Below, in pieces: positions 23,634-32,823 of a stretch of DNA of 64,000 bases (its first letter is position 1; each line of letters begins with the position of its first letter). A model generated the notes under the pieces. It worked only from the letters and a program-made list of their open reading frames with translations, had not been told where the DNA came from and did no database searches. The stretch is taken from contig NZ_CP054212.1 in assembly GCF_013285385.1 (NCBI RefSeq), positions 2,356,001 to 2,420,000 of the forward strand, read 5' to 3'. The stretch comes from Paramixta manurensis. GTDB taxonomy: Bacteria; Pseudomonadota; Gammaproteobacteria; Enterobacterales; Enterobacteriaceae. Both the position numbers and the translations under genes were made by a program.

Positions 23634-25028
23634 ATGAACCACTCAACCGCTAATGTCTGGATGCATATTGGCGCCGGATCATTCCATCGCGCTCACCAAG
23701 CCTGGTATCTGCATCGTCTACTTCAACAAGGTGATGATCGCTGGCATATCGCGCTGGGTAATATCCGCGATGATGCGCGCACATTGTTGGATAACCTTAC
23801 TGCGCAAAAGGGTGAATATACGCTGGAAACCGTCACGCCGGAAGGTACACGGCGTTACGAGAAAATCACCTCGATAAAAACTATCTTACCGTGGGATCCG
23901 CAGCTCAGCGCTCTGATTGACCAAGGCTGTGACCCGGCCACCAAAGTTATTGCTTTTACCGTGACCGAAGGCGGCTATTACCTTGATACTAATCATCAAC
24001 TCGACCCACACCACGCGGATATTCAGGCCGATCTCAGCGGCGATGCGCGCACGTTATATGGCGCGTTGACCCGTATCCTGAAAGCGCGCATGGCGCAGCA
24101 TGGCGAACCGCTAACCTTATTAAACTGCGATAATTTGCGCCATAACGGCGAACGTTTCCGCGCCGGTTTTCTCACTTTCCTCGCGCTGCGCGGCGAACCG
24201 GCGCTCTTGGAGTGGGTAAAAAATCACACTACCTCGCCCAATACCATGGTCGATCGTATCACGCCGCGTCCCAGTGCCGATATTGCCCCGCGCGTGTTGG
24301 CGGAAACCGGTTTTAACGACCGTGCGCCGGTGATGGGCGAAGCCTTTATACAGTGGGTAATAGAAGATGATTTTGCCGCTGGTCGTCCGGCACTGGAAAA
24401 TGTCGGCGTCGAACTGGTCGCGTCGGTACTACCATGGGAAGAGGCCAAAATACGGATTCTGAATGCCAGCCACAGTTGTATTGCCTGGGCCGGTACGCTA
24501 ATTGGGCAAACATGGATCGATGAAAGTACCCGCACGCCCGCCATTAAAGAGATGGCGTGGGAATATATCACCCAGGATGTGATCCCTTCGCTGACGCCGA
24601 GCCCGTTAGATCTGGAAGCTTATCGCGACGTGGTTTTGGCGCGCTTCTCCAATCCGTATATTCAAGACACTAACCAACGTGTTGCCGCCGATGGTTTGTC
24701 AAAGATCCCCGGTTTTATTACCCCGACCCTGATTGAGTGCTATCAACGTGGCGCCACGCCACGCGCCACCGCGGTAATCCCGGCGCTGTTTTATTTATTC
24801 TTGCAACGCTGGCACCACGGCAGCCTGCCTTATAGCTGGCAGGACGGCATGCTGGATGCCGACGCGCTGCATAGGCTACTCGGCGCTGAAGATGCGCTGG
24901 CACGCTTCGCTGCTGATACGTCGCTATTCGGGCCACTCGCGCAAGACGCCGAGTTCGCTGCTTTGTTGCAAGAAACGGTCGCGCGCCTGGCGCAGTGGGC
25001 ACAACAGCCGCTGCCGGTGAGTGAGTAA
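23634..25028 (+). CDS. dalD: D-arabinitol 4-dehydrogenase (mannitol dehydrogenase family)
   Basis: A 464-residue polyol dehydrogenase of the long-chain mannitol dehydrogenase family. WMHIGAGSFHRAHQAWYL near the N-terminus is the NAD-binding motif, and the K-x5-N-x2-H catalytic signature is seen in EEAKIRILNASHSCIAW. With a xylulokinase and MFS transporter downstream and a SorC regulator upstream, it matches Klebsiella DalD, which oxidises D-arabitol to D-xylulose with NAD+. ATG 23634 has AGGAGAC upstream. It is the first gene of the dalDKT operon. Confidence 0.9.
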   Translation: MNHSTANVWMHIGAGSFHRAHQAWYLHRLLQQGDDRWHIALGNIRDDARTLLDNLTAQKGEYTLETVTPEGTRRYEKITSIKTILPWDPQLSALIDQGCDPATKVIAFTVTEGGYYLDTNHQLDPHHADIQADLSGDARTLYGALTRILKARMAQHGEPLTLLNCDNLRHNGERFRAGFLTFLALRGEPALLEWVKNHTTSPNTMVDRITPRPSADIAPRVLAETGFNDRAPVMGEAFIQWVIEDDFAAGRPALENVGVELVASVLPWEEAKIRILNASHSCIAWAGTLIGQTWIDESTRTPAIKEMAWEYITQDVIPSLTPSPLDLEAYRDVVLARFSNPYIQDTNQRVAADGLSKIPGFITPTLIECYQRGATPRATAVIPALFYLFLQRWHHGSLPYSWQDGMLDADALHRLLGAEDALARFAADTSLFGPLAQDAEFAALLQETVARLAQWAQQPLPVSE

Positions 25029-25037
25029 GGAGCGATC

Positions 25038-26501
25038 ATGTTTCTGGGTATTGATGCCGGGACATCGGAAATTAAAGCGCTGGTCATTGATGGTGAGGGA
25101 GAAATTATTGCCAGCGCGGGCGCGATGTTAAGCGTACAGCGCCCTCACCCGTTATGGTCTGAACAGGATCCCGCCCAGTGGTGGCAAGCAACGCAACAGG
25201 TTATCCATGCGTTGCGGCACCAGGTCGGCGCGCTGTGGCCGGAAATTCGCGCCATTGGTCTTTCCGGGCAAATGCATGGCGCAGTATTGCTGGATAGGGA
25301 TAACGCCGTGTTGCGCCCCTGCATTTTATGGAACGACACGCGCAGCGCCGCCGAATGTGAACAGCTCACCGCCAACGTCCCCGAATTACATGCCGTGACC
25401 GGTAACCTGGCGATGCCAGGTTTTACCGCGCCTAAACTCCTGTGGGTTGCGCACCACGAGCCGGAAATTTTTGAGCGTATCGCCACCGTCCTTCTACCGA
25501 AGGATTATCTCCGGTGGCTGATGAGCGGTGAAATGATCGGCGATATGTCGGACGCCGCCGGAACGCTCTGGCTGGATGTTGCACGACGCGATTGGTCAGA
25601 CAGCCTGCTCAACGCCTGCGGTTTAAGCCGAGAGCAAATGCCGCGCCTGGTGGAAGGATCGCAGCCGGCTGGCAAGCTGCGGGCGGAAATTGCCCGGCAG
25701 TGGGGATTAAGCGAACAGGTGGTTATCGCCGGTGGCGGTGGCGATAACGCTGCCAGCGCGGTGGGTATCGGCGCGGTTAATCCCGGCGATGCGTTTATTT
25801 CCCTCGGTACCTCAGGCGTGTTATTCGCCGTCAACGATCGATTCCGCCCTAATCCACACTCGGCGGTACACGCCTTTTGCCATGCCTTACCAGACTGTTG
25901 GCATCAAATGAGTGTGATGTTGTCTGCCGCCAGCAGCCTGCGCTGGCTGTGTGAGTTGCTGGGTACCACCGAAACCGCGCTAATGGCTGAGGTTGCGAGC
26001 TTAAGCCATGTGGAACAGCGCCGTGCGCCGCTGTTCTTGCCCTATCTTTCCGGCGAACGCACGCCGCACAACGATCCCCATGCTTGCGGCGCATTCCACG
26101 GCCTCACGCATGCCTCCAACCGGGCAGCGCTAGCGTATGCGGTACTAGAAGGCGTGAGTTTCGGCCTTGCCGATGGATTGAACGTGTTAAGTGAGGCTGG
26201 CACGCAGCTTGATTGCTGCTCGCTGATTGGCGGCGGCGCCCGTAGCCCCTGGTGGGCGCAGCTACTGGCGGATGTATTGAATTTGCCGGTGGTCACCCAT
26301 CGCGGTGGCGAAGCAGGCGGAGCATTAGGCGCTGCTCGTCTCGGGTGGCTGGCGGTGGGCGGCGATGTGCAAACCGTGTGCCGAAAACCGGCGGTGCTGC
26401 ATCGTTATCTACCCGATGCCGCGCGCCACCAACAATTACAGCCGCGCCTGCGACAATTCCGTCAACTTTATCAACAGCAGCGCGAATTACGTCACCGTTA
26501 A
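25038..26501 (+). CDS. dalK: D-xylulokinase of the arabitol operon
   Basis: A 487-residue FGGY carbohydrate kinase. MFLGIDAGTSEIKALVID is the N-terminal phosphate-binding motif, GLSGQMHGAVLLD the xylulokinase-type substrate loop, GGGGDNAASAVGIG the central glycine motif, and SLGTSGVLFA and LIGGGARSPWWAQLLADVL complete the ATP site. Product: D-xylulose 5-phosphate, which enters the pentose phosphate pathway. It begins 10 bases after dalD with AAGGAGC in between, so translation is tightly linked. The gene fits XylB by sequence and DalK by context. Confidence 0.92.
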   Translation: MFLGIDAGTSEIKALVIDGEGEIIASAGAMLSVQRPHPLWSEQDPAQWWQATQQVIHALRHQVGALWPEIRAIGLSGQMHGAVLLDRDNAVLRPCILWNDTRSAAECEQLTANVPELHAVTGNLAMPGFTAPKLLWVAHHEPEIFERIATVLLPKDYLRWLMSGEMIGDMSDAAGTLWLDVARRDWSDSLLNACGLSREQMPRLVEGSQPAGKLRAEIARQWGLSEQVVIAGGGGDNAASAVGIGAVNPGDAFISLGTSGVLFAVNDRFRPNPHSAVHAFCHALPDCWHQMSVMLSAASSLRWLCELLGTTETALMAEVASLSHVEQRRAPLFLPYLSGERTPHNDPHACGAFHGLTHASNRAALAYAVLEGVSFGLADGLNVLSEAGTQLDCCSLIGGGARSPWWAQLLADVLNLPVVTHRGGEAGGALGAARLGWLAVGGDVQTVCRKPAVLHRYLPDAARHQQLQPRLRQFRQLYQQQRELRHR

Positions 26502-26553
26502 CTTTTCGTGGGCGCCTGGTCGCCCATTCCGATTAAGGATAGAGGATAGTGTT

Positions 26554-27846
26554 ATGCAATCAGATAAAAACTGGTTCGGCCTGCCCAAATCGTTATTTTG
26601 GGGTTATGTAGCAGTCGCCATTTTTATGAGTGGCGATGGCTTTGAAATGGCATTTTTATCAAAACATATTACCGACCTGGGTTTCTCTCCGGCTGAATCC
26701 GCGCTGGTGTTCACCTTGTATGGCGGCGCGGCGGCACTGGCAGCCTGGAGTTCTGGCGTGGTGGCAGAAATTATCACGCCGCAACGCGCAATGCGCATCG
26801 GTTTTTTGCTATGGGTTAGCATGCACATCCTGTTTCTGACCATGGGACTGGGTATGAAAAACTATCCGCTGATGTTGCTGTTTTACGGCATTCGCGGTTT
26901 GGCTTACCCACTGTTTATTTACTCGTTTGTGATGTTGGTGGTGCAAACCGTTCCGAAACATCAACTCTCTTCGGCGATGGGCTGGTTCTGGGCAATGTAC
27001 TCGATCGGCATTGGCTGTATTGGCAGCTATTTACCCAGCTTTACCATTCCGTTCATGGGCGAAACCGGCACGCTGTGGTTTGCTATCGCCTGGGTCGTCG
27101 CCGGGGGATTAATGGCGATGTTGCTACTACGCAAGGTCGGCCAACCGAGTGAGAAAGCCCATCTCTCAACGCGCGAAAAAATGACTGAACTGTCACGCGC
27201 GGTCACCATTCTGTTCACCAACCGCAACATTTTTCTTGCCTGCCTGATCCGTATCATTAATACACTCTCGCTGTTTGGTTTTGCGGTGATTATGCCAATG
27301 CTATTTGTGGGTCGCCTGGGTTTCACCATGTCGGAATGGCTGCAAATCTGGGCAGTATTCTTCTTTGTCACCATTTTCACCAACGTCATGTGGGGCATTC
27401 TCGGCGAATACATTGGCTGGATCCGTCAGGTACGGTGGTTTGGTTGCCTGGGCTGCGCCCTCTCAAGCCTGGCATTTTATTATTTACCGGTTACCTTCGG
27501 TCATAACTATTGGGTCGCGATGATCCCGGCAGTGATGTTGGGTATTACGGTGGCAGCGTTTGTTCCCATGACCGCCGTCTTTCCGGTACTGGAGCCGAAG
27601 CATAAAGGGGCTGCCATCTCTATCTATAATCTCTCCGCAGGTCTGAGTAACTTTCTCGCGCCCGCCATTGCCTCAATGGTGCTGCCGTTCTTTGATATTA
27701 AGGGCGTGGTCTGGACCTATACTGCGCTTTACCTGTTCGCTGGCGTACTCACGCTGATTATCCGGGTAGAACAACCTGCTCGGGTAACGCAAAAAAGCCA
27801 GACGAAGCGCTGGACATCTGTTGCAACAGCAAACAATAAATCTTAG
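26554..27846 (+). CDS. dalT: D-arabitol MFS transporter
   Basis: A 430-residue, 12-helix MFS permease resembling Klebsiella DalT and RbtT (pentitol transporters): MQSDKNWFGLPKSLFWGYVAVAIFM at the N-terminus, FMSGDGFEMAFL in helix 1, FYGIRGLAYPLFIYSFVMLV in the middle and GAAISIYNLSAGLSNFLAPAI in the second half. A longer upstream reading overlaps dalK and is rejected because ATG 26554 has GAGG eight bases before it and starts the conserved N-terminus. It is the last gene of dalDKT; a hairpin follows at 27872. Confidence 0.9.
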   Translation: MQSDKNWFGLPKSLFWGYVAVAIFMSGDGFEMAFLSKHITDLGFSPAESALVFTLYGGAAALAAWSSGVVAEIITPQRAMRIGFLLWVSMHILFLTMGLGMKNYPLMLLFYGIRGLAYPLFIYSFVMLVVQTVPKHQLSSAMGWFWAMYSIGIGCIGSYLPSFTIPFMGETGTLWFAIAWVVAGGLMAMLLLRKVGQPSEKAHLSTREKMTELSRAVTILFTNRNIFLACLIRIINTLSLFGFAVIMPMLFVGRLGFTMSEWLQIWAVFFFVTIFTNVMWGILGEYIGWIRQVRWFGCLGCALSSLAFYYLPVTFGHNYWVAMIPAVMLGITVAAFVPMTAVFPVLEPKHKGAAISIYNLSAGLSNFLAPAIASMVLPFFDIKGVVWTYTALYLFAGVLTLIIRVEQPARVTQKSQTKRWTSVATANNKS

Positions 27847-27871
27847 CAATAAGAAAAATAAGATTTTTCAT

Positions 27872-27900
27872 AGGGATGTGGCTATAATCGCCACATCCCT
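27872..27900. terminator. Terminator of the dal operon
   Basis: A perfect 10-base-pair stem AGGGATGTGG / CCACATCCCT with a 9-base loop, followed by AATCTTTATG. The U-run is short. Confidence 0.6.
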
Positions 27901-27961
27901 AATCTTTATGTGCCTAAACCTGCCTGGATGAGTTTCATTCTTAAACAAAAAAATGTTAAAA

Positions 27962-27975
27962 TTGACCTCAGTCAA
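27962..27975. promoter_or_regulatory. FNR box upstream of fnr (autoregulation)
   Basis: TTGACCTCAGTCAA, a perfect palindrome of the TTGAT-N4-ATCAA type with T/A changed to C/G at the inner positions. It lies 20 bases before the fnr start codon, near the likely transcription start, so bound FNR would repress, as known for E. coli fnr. Confidence 0.75.
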
Positions 27976-27995
27976 TTATGGTCTGAGCGTGCATT

Positions 27996-28748
27996 ATGAT
28001 CCCGGAAAAGCGAACTATTCGACGCATTCAATCTGGCGGTTGTGCAATTCACTGTCAGGATTGCAGTATCAGTCAGCTTTGTATTCCTTTCACCCTGAAC
28101 GAACATGAGTTGGATCAGTTAGACAACATCATCGAGCGTAAGAAGCCGATTCAGAAGGGGCAAACGCTATTCAAAGCCGGTGATGAACTGAAATCGCTGT
28201 ATGCGATTCGTTCCGGGACAATTAAGAGCTATACCATTACTGAACAGGGCGATGAGCAGATTACTGGCTTCCACCTTGCCGGTGATTTGGTTGGTTTTGA
28301 CGCCATCGGTAGCGCACATCATCCTAGCTTCGCCCAAGCGTTGGAAACCGCCATGGTGTGTGAAATCCCGTTTGAGACGCTTGACGATTTGTCAGGTAAG
28401 ATGCCGGCGCTGCGCCAGCAAATGATGCGCTTGATGAGCGGCGAGATTAAAGGCGACCAGGATATGATTCTGTTGTTGTCGAAAAAGAACGCCGAAGAAC
28501 GTCTGGCGGCCTTTATCTGGAACCTGTCGCGCCGTTTTGGTCAGCGTGGTTTTTCACAGCGTGAGTTCCGCCTGACAATGACCCGTGGTGATATTGGTAA
28601 TTATCTTGGTCTGACGGTGGAAACCATCAGCCGGTTACTGGGGCGCTTCCAGAAAAGCGGGATGCTGGCAGTAAAAGGTAAATATATCACTATTGAAGAT
28701 CACCAGGTCCTTTCCGACCTTGCCGGGCAGAGTCGCGGCGCAGCCTGA
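27996..28748 (+). CDS. fnr: Fumarate and nitrate reduction regulator FNR
   Basis: A 250-residue oxygen-sensing transcription factor identical in length to E. coli FNR. The [4Fe-4S] cluster ligands C20, C23 and C29 (in HCQDCSISQLC) and the fourth Cys in TAMVCEIPFE (about 122) are all present. The sensor domain follows, then the dimerisation helix and the CRP-type helix-turn-helix, TRGDIGNYLGLTVETISRLLGRF, with the E-SR recognition residues. It activates anaerobic respiration genes and, in this window, very probably fnrS. It has its own FNR box, and uspE follows downstream as in E. coli. Confidence 0.98.
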   Translation: MIPEKRTIRRIQSGGCAIHCQDCSISQLCIPFTLNEHELDQLDNIIERKKPIQKGQTLFKAGDELKSLYAIRSGTIKSYTITEQGDEQITGFHLAGDLVGFDAIGSAHHPSFAQALETAMVCEIPFETLDDLSGKMPALRQQMMRLMSGEIKGDQDMILLLSKKNAEERLAAFIWNLSRRFGQRGFSQREFRLTMTRGDIGNYLGLTVETISRLLGRFQKSGMLAVKGKYITIEDHQVLSDLAGQSRGAA

Positions 28749-28752
28749 CAAA

Positions 28753-28800
28753 TTGCCGGGTCAATTTTTGTTATTTTATTGATCCGGCAACAACTTTTTC
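28753..28800 (+). terminator. Rho-independent terminator after fnr
   Basis: A long stem TTGCCGGGTCAAT / ATTGATCCGGCAA with one G-U pair and a T-rich loop, followed by CAACTTTTTC. Confidence 0.75.
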
Positions 28801-28867
28801 GCTTCTTCCTGAACCGCTAATGGGCTATCTTTAAACCTGACACGCTCTGGTGTAAGGAGAACCCGTT

Positions 28868-29830
28868 ATGGTTAAGTATCAAAACGTTCTTGTTGCGATC
28901 GATCCCCAACAGGATGACCAACCGGCTTTACGTCGTGCCGTTTATCTCAATCAACGGATTGGCGGTAAGATCAAAGCCTTCCTGCCTATTTATGATTTCT
29001 CCTATGAAATGACCACCCTGCTCTCGCCGGATGAGCGCACGACTATGCGTAAAGGCGTGATCAGCCAGCGCACCGAGTGGATTCGCGAACAGGCGCACGC
29101 CTATCTGGAAGCAGGCGTTGAGATTGAGATTAAGGTTATCTGGCACAATCGCCCTTATGAAGCCATCATTCAGGAAGTGTTGGCGGAAAAGCACGATTTA
29201 GTCCTCAAAATGACCCATCAACACGATCGGCTGGAAGCGGTTATTTTTACACCCACTGACTGGCATCTGCTGCGCAAATGTCCTTGTCCGGTGTGGATGG
29301 TGAAAGATCAACCGTGGCCGGAAGGCGGTAAAGCGGTGGTCGCGGTTAACCTTGCCAGTGAAGAGCCGCACCATGATGAGCTCAATCAAAAACTGATTCG
29401 AGAAACCACCGAACTGGCGGAGATGGTCAACCATACCGAAGTTCACCTTGTCGGCGCCTATCCGATTACGCCAATTAATATCGCCATCGAATTGCCTGAT
29501 TTTGATCCCAGCGTCTATAACGATGCCATTCGCGGCCAGCACCTGGTGGCGATGAAAGCGCTGCGTCAAAAATTTGGCATAGATGAGAAATTCACTCATG
29601 TCGACAAGGGGTTGCCTGAAGAGGTCATTCCCGATCTGGCGGAACATCTGGATGCCGGGATTGTGGTGTTGGGCACCATTGGCCGCACCGGGCTTTCCGC
29701 CGCGTTTCTCGGTAACACTGCTGAACAAGTTATCGACCATTTACGTTGTGACTTGCTGGTCATCAAACCTGACGGTTTTATCTCGCCGATTGAACTGGAT
29801 GAAGATGAAGAAGAGGATGATGATGAATAA
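28868..29830 (+). CDS. uspE: Universal stress protein E
   Basis: A 320-residue cytoplasmic protein with two tandem Usp domains, starting YQNVLVAIDPQQDDQPALRR, the second ending GTIGRTGLSAAFLGNTAEQVIDHLRCDLLVIKPDGF with the G-x2-G-x9-G nucleotide loop. UspE in E. coli contributes to DNA-damage resistance, motility and aggregation. The C-terminus is a very acidic tail (LDEDEEEDDDE). ATG 28868 has AAGGAGAACC upstream. It follows fnr, the same neighbourhood as in E. coli. Confidence 0.95.
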   Translation: MVKYQNVLVAIDPQQDDQPALRRAVYLNQRIGGKIKAFLPIYDFSYEMTTLLSPDERTTMRKGVISQRTEWIREQAHAYLEAGVEIEIKVIWHNRPYEAIIQEVLAEKHDLVLKMTHQHDRLEAVIFTPTDWHLLRKCPCPVWMVKDQPWPEGGKAVVAVNLASEEPHHDELNQKLIRETTELAEMVNHTEVHLVGAYPITPINIAIELPDFDPSVYNDAIRGQHLVAMKALRQKFGIDEKFTHVDKGLPEEVIPDLAEHLDAGIVVLGTIGRTGLSAAFLGNTAEQVIDHLRCDLLVIKPDGFISPIELDEDEEEDDDE

Positions 29831-29864
29831 CACAGGCGGCATTACTGCCGCCTTTCCTACGTCC

Positions 29865-29892
29865 AGGGGCGACCAATGTCGCCCCTGATTTT
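29865..29892 (+). terminator. Terminator of uspE
   Basis: AGGGGCGAC / GTCGCCCCT stem with loop CAAT, followed by GATTTT. A smaller GGCGGC / GCCGCC hairpin (29835-29852) precedes it. Confidence 0.75.
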
Positions 29893-31279
29893 ATAGCGCT
29901 TTTAATATCGCTTCCACGCTGGCTTTCGCGTCGCCGAACAGCATTTGCGTATTCTCTTTAAAGAATAAAGGGTTTTGTACCCCCGCATAGCCCGTGTTCA
30001 TCGAACGTTTAAACACCACCACATTTTGCGCTTTCCACACTTCCAGTACCGGCATACCGGCAATCGGACTGCGTGGATCCTCTTGTGCGGCCGGGTTGAC
30101 GGTATCATTCGCGCCAATCACCAGCACCGTATCGGTGTCGGCAAAATCCTCGTTGATCTCATCCATCTCCAGCACCACGTCATACGGGACTTTCGCCTCC
30201 GCCAACAGCACGTTCATATGGCCCGGTAAACGCCCGGCAACCGGATGAATACCAAAACGCACTTTGATACCGCGCGCGCGTAATTTTTCGGTAATTTCCG
30301 CAACCGGATACTGCGCCTGCGCCACCGCCATACCATAGCCAGGCGTGATAATCACCGAGTTGGAGGCTTTCAGCATTTCTGCCGTGTCCTCAGCGGTAAT
30401 TTCACGATGTTCCCCCACTTCCTCGTCTTCTGAGGAAGAAACGCCATCGGTCCCGAAGCCACCGGCAATCACGCTGATAAAGGAACGATTCATCGCTTTA
30501 CACATAATGTACGACAGGATCGCCCCTGACGAACCGACCAACGCGCCAGTCACAATTAACAGATCGTTGCTGAGCATAAAACCGGCGGCAGCAGCGGCCC
30601 AACCGGAGTAGGAGTTCAGCATAGAAACCACTACCGGCATATCCGCGCCGCCAATCGATGCCACCAAGTGCCAGCCAAACGCCAACGCAATCAGGGTCAT
30701 AATCAGCAGTGCGAAAACCTGTGCGCCAACGCTGTCAGTGCGTACAAAAATCAGCAGCAAGATAAAAGAAACCACCAACGCCAGCAGGTTCAGTTTGTGG
30801 CGATGCGGCAACATCAGCGGACGAGAGGAAATTTTGCCGCGTAATTTGCCAAACGCCACGATCGAACCGGTAAAGGTTACCGCACCGATAAAGATGCCGA
30901 GGAATACCTCCGTCAGATGGATGTTCTCCATCACCGGCAGCATACCGGGCGCGTGGTCAATATAACTATTGAACCCAACCAGCACCGCCGCCAAGCCTAC
31001 AAAGCTATGCAGTACCGCCACCAATTCCGGCATTTCGGTCATTTCGACTTTTTTTGCCAGATAAATCCCGATGGCGCCGCCGATAACCATTGCCAGCAGC
31101 AGCCAGCCAATCAACCCGCTTTGCGGCCCGAAAATGGTGGCGATGAGCGCAATCGCCATCCCGGTCATGCCAAAAATATTACCCTGCTTTGAGGTCTCAT
31201 GCTTTGAGAGGCCGGCAAGGCTGAAGATAAAAAGAATTGCCGCAACAATATATGCCGCAGTCACTAATCCGCCAGACAT
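29891..31279 (-). CDS. pntB: NAD(P) transhydrogenase subunit beta
   Basis: A 462-residue inner-membrane subunit of the proton-translocating transhydrogenase. The first ~280 residues form about nine helices (domain II); the C-terminal ~180 residues form the NADP(H)-binding domain III, with the dinucleotide loop GYGMAVAQAQYPVAE and the later motifs DTVLVIGANDTVNPAA and VFKRSMNTGYAGVQNPLF. With PntA it couples NADH oxidation and proton influx to NADPH formation. It starts 11 bases after pntA, so the two form one operon. Convergent with uspE. Confidence 0.98.
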   Translation of the reverse strand: MSGGLVTAAYIVAAILFIFSLAGLSKHETSKQGNIFGMTGMAIALIATIFGPQSGLIGWLLLAMVIGGAIGIYLAKKVEMTEMPELVAVLHSFVGLAAVLVGFNSYIDHAPGMLPVMENIHLTEVFLGIFIGAVTFTGSIVAFGKLRGKISSRPLMLPHRHKLNLLALVVSFILLLIFVRTDSVGAQVFALLIMTLIALAFGWHLVASIGGADMPVVVSMLNSYSGWAAAAAGFMLSNDLLIVTGALVGSSGAILSYIMCKAMNRSFISVIAGGFGTDGVSSSEDEEVGEHREITAEDTAEMLKASNSVIITPGYGMAVAQAQYPVAEITEKLRARGIKVRFGIHPVAGRLPGHMNVLLAEAKVPYDVVLEMDEINEDFADTDTVLVIGANDTVNPAAQEDPRSPIAGMPVLEVWKAQNVVVFKRSMNTGYAGVQNPLFFKENTQMLFGDAKASVEAILKAL

Positions 31280-31290
31280 CCTGTTACCCC

Positions 31291-32823
31291 TCAGTTCTTA
31301 CGAAACATTTTCAGCATGCGCTGAGTCACGGTGAAGCCACCGAAGATATTGATGCTGGCGATCAGCACCGCAACGAAGGCGAAAAAGGTGACCCATCCGC
31401 CATGGGCGATTTGCAGTACCGCGCCGACCACAATGATGCCTGAAATGGCGTTAGTGACCGACATTAATGGGGTATGCAGTGCATGGCTTACGTTCCACAC
31501 CACGTAGTATCCCACCACGCAGGAGAGCGCAAACACCGTAAAGTGAGAGAGAAAATCCGGCGGCGCGACATTTGCCAGGCAGGCAAACAACACTATCGCC
31601 AGCGCAAACAACGCATATTTACGCCACGGTGAGACGGTTTTTTCCGCGACCGCAGGCGCAGTTTTCACTTCAGCTTGCGCGGCTTTCGGCGCGGCGGAAA
31701 CCTGAATCGGCGGCGCGGGCCAGGTAATTTCGCCGTCGCGCACCACAGTCACACCACGGATCACCACATCGTCAAAATCAACGACGATCTCACCGTTTTT
31801 CTCTTTACACAGCAGTTTCAGCAGGTTAACCAGATTAGTGCCGTACAGTTGTGAGGATTGTGTCGGTAAACGACTCGGCAAATCGGTATACCCGATGATC
31901 TTGACGCCATTTTCGGTTGTGGTAACGGTATCTGCCACCGTCAGTTCGCAGTTACCACCGGTTTGCGCCGCCAGGTCAACAATCACGCTGCCCGGCTTCA
32001 TCGCCGCCACCATTTCACGAGTGATCAGCTTCGGTGCCGGTTTACCCGGAATTAACGCCGTGGTGACGATAATGTCGACTTCTTGCGCCTGCGCGGCGAA
32101 CAATGCCATCTCGGCTTTAATAAAGGCTTCCGACATGACTTTCGCGTAGCCGTCGCCGCTACCGGCTTCTTCCTCGAAATCCAGCTCAAGGAACTCGGCG
32201 CCCATACTTTGCACCTGCTCCTTCACTTCCGGACGCGTATCAAATGCCCGCACAATCGCACCAAGGCTACCGGCAGCGCCAATCGCCGCCAACCCAGCCA
32301 CACCTGCGCCGATCACCATCACTTTCGCCGGCGGAACCTTCCCTGCCGCCGTAATCTGGCCGGTGAAGAAACGGCCAAACTCATGCGCCGCTTCAACAAT
32401 AGCCCGGTAACCGGCAATGTTTGCCATCGAACTCAGCGCATCCAGCGACTGCGCGCGCGAAATACGCGGTACCGCATCCATCGACATTACGCTAACCTTA
32501 CGCGCCGCCAGTTTTTCCATCAGTTGCGGGTTTTGCGCTGGCCAGATAAAGCTAATTAGAGTGCTTCCTTCACGCATTAAAGCGATTTCGTCGTTACCCG
32601 GCGCGTTAACCTTCAGCACAATATCGGCTTGCCAGATAGCGGCTGCATCTGTAATTGTCGCGCCCGCCTCAACAAACGCGGCATCCTCAAAACTGGCCCG
32701 TTTCCCCGCCCCGCTCTCAACAGCGACGCGAAACCCGAGTTTTAGTAGCTGTTCGACGGTTTTTGGCGTCGCTGCCACGCGAGACTCATTGGGAAACCGC
32801 TCTTTCGGTACTCCAATCAACAT
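31291..32823 (-). CDS. pntA: NAD(P) transhydrogenase subunit alpha
   Basis: A 510-residue subunit, the E. coli length. The N-terminal domain I binds NAD(H) (MLIGVPKERFPNESRVAATP; MVIGAGVAGLAAIGAAGSLG). A linker rich in Ala and Pro (about 370-400) is followed by four membrane helices of domain II, ending TVTQRMLKMFRKN. An in-frame upstream extension is rejected: ATG 32823 has AAAGGGA upstream and gives the family N-terminus. First gene of pntAB; its promoter lies in the 520-base AT-rich region before ydgH. Confidence 0.98.
   Translation of the reverse strand: MLIGVPKERFPNESRVAATPKTVEQLLKLGFRVAVESGAGKRASFEDAAFVEAGATITDAAAIWQADIVLKVNAPGNDEIALMREGSTLISFIWPAQNPQLMEKLAARKVSVMSMDAVPRISRAQSLDALSSMANIAGYRAIVEAAHEFGRFFTGQITAAGKVPPAKVMVIGAGVAGLAAIGAAGSLGAIVRAFDTRPEVKEQVQSMGAEFLELDFEEEAGSGDGYAKVMSEAFIKAEMALFAAQAQEVDIIVTTALIPGKPAPKLITREMVAAMKPGSVIVDLAAQTGGNCELTVADTVTTTENGVKIIGYTDLPSRLPTQSSQLYGTNLVNLLKLLCKEKNGEIVVDFDDVVIRGVTVVRDGEITWPAPPIQVSAAPKAAQAEVKTAPAVAEKTVSPWRKYALFALAIVLFACLANVAPPDFLSHFTVFALSCVVGYYVVWNVSHALHTPLMSVTNAISGIIVVGAVLQIAHGGWVTFFAFVAVLIASINIFGGFTVTQRMLKMFRKN

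Noticed and set aside
29198..29740. 180-codon frame opposite uspE
   Set aside because: Shadow of a strongly supported gene; no start signal or recognisable domain.
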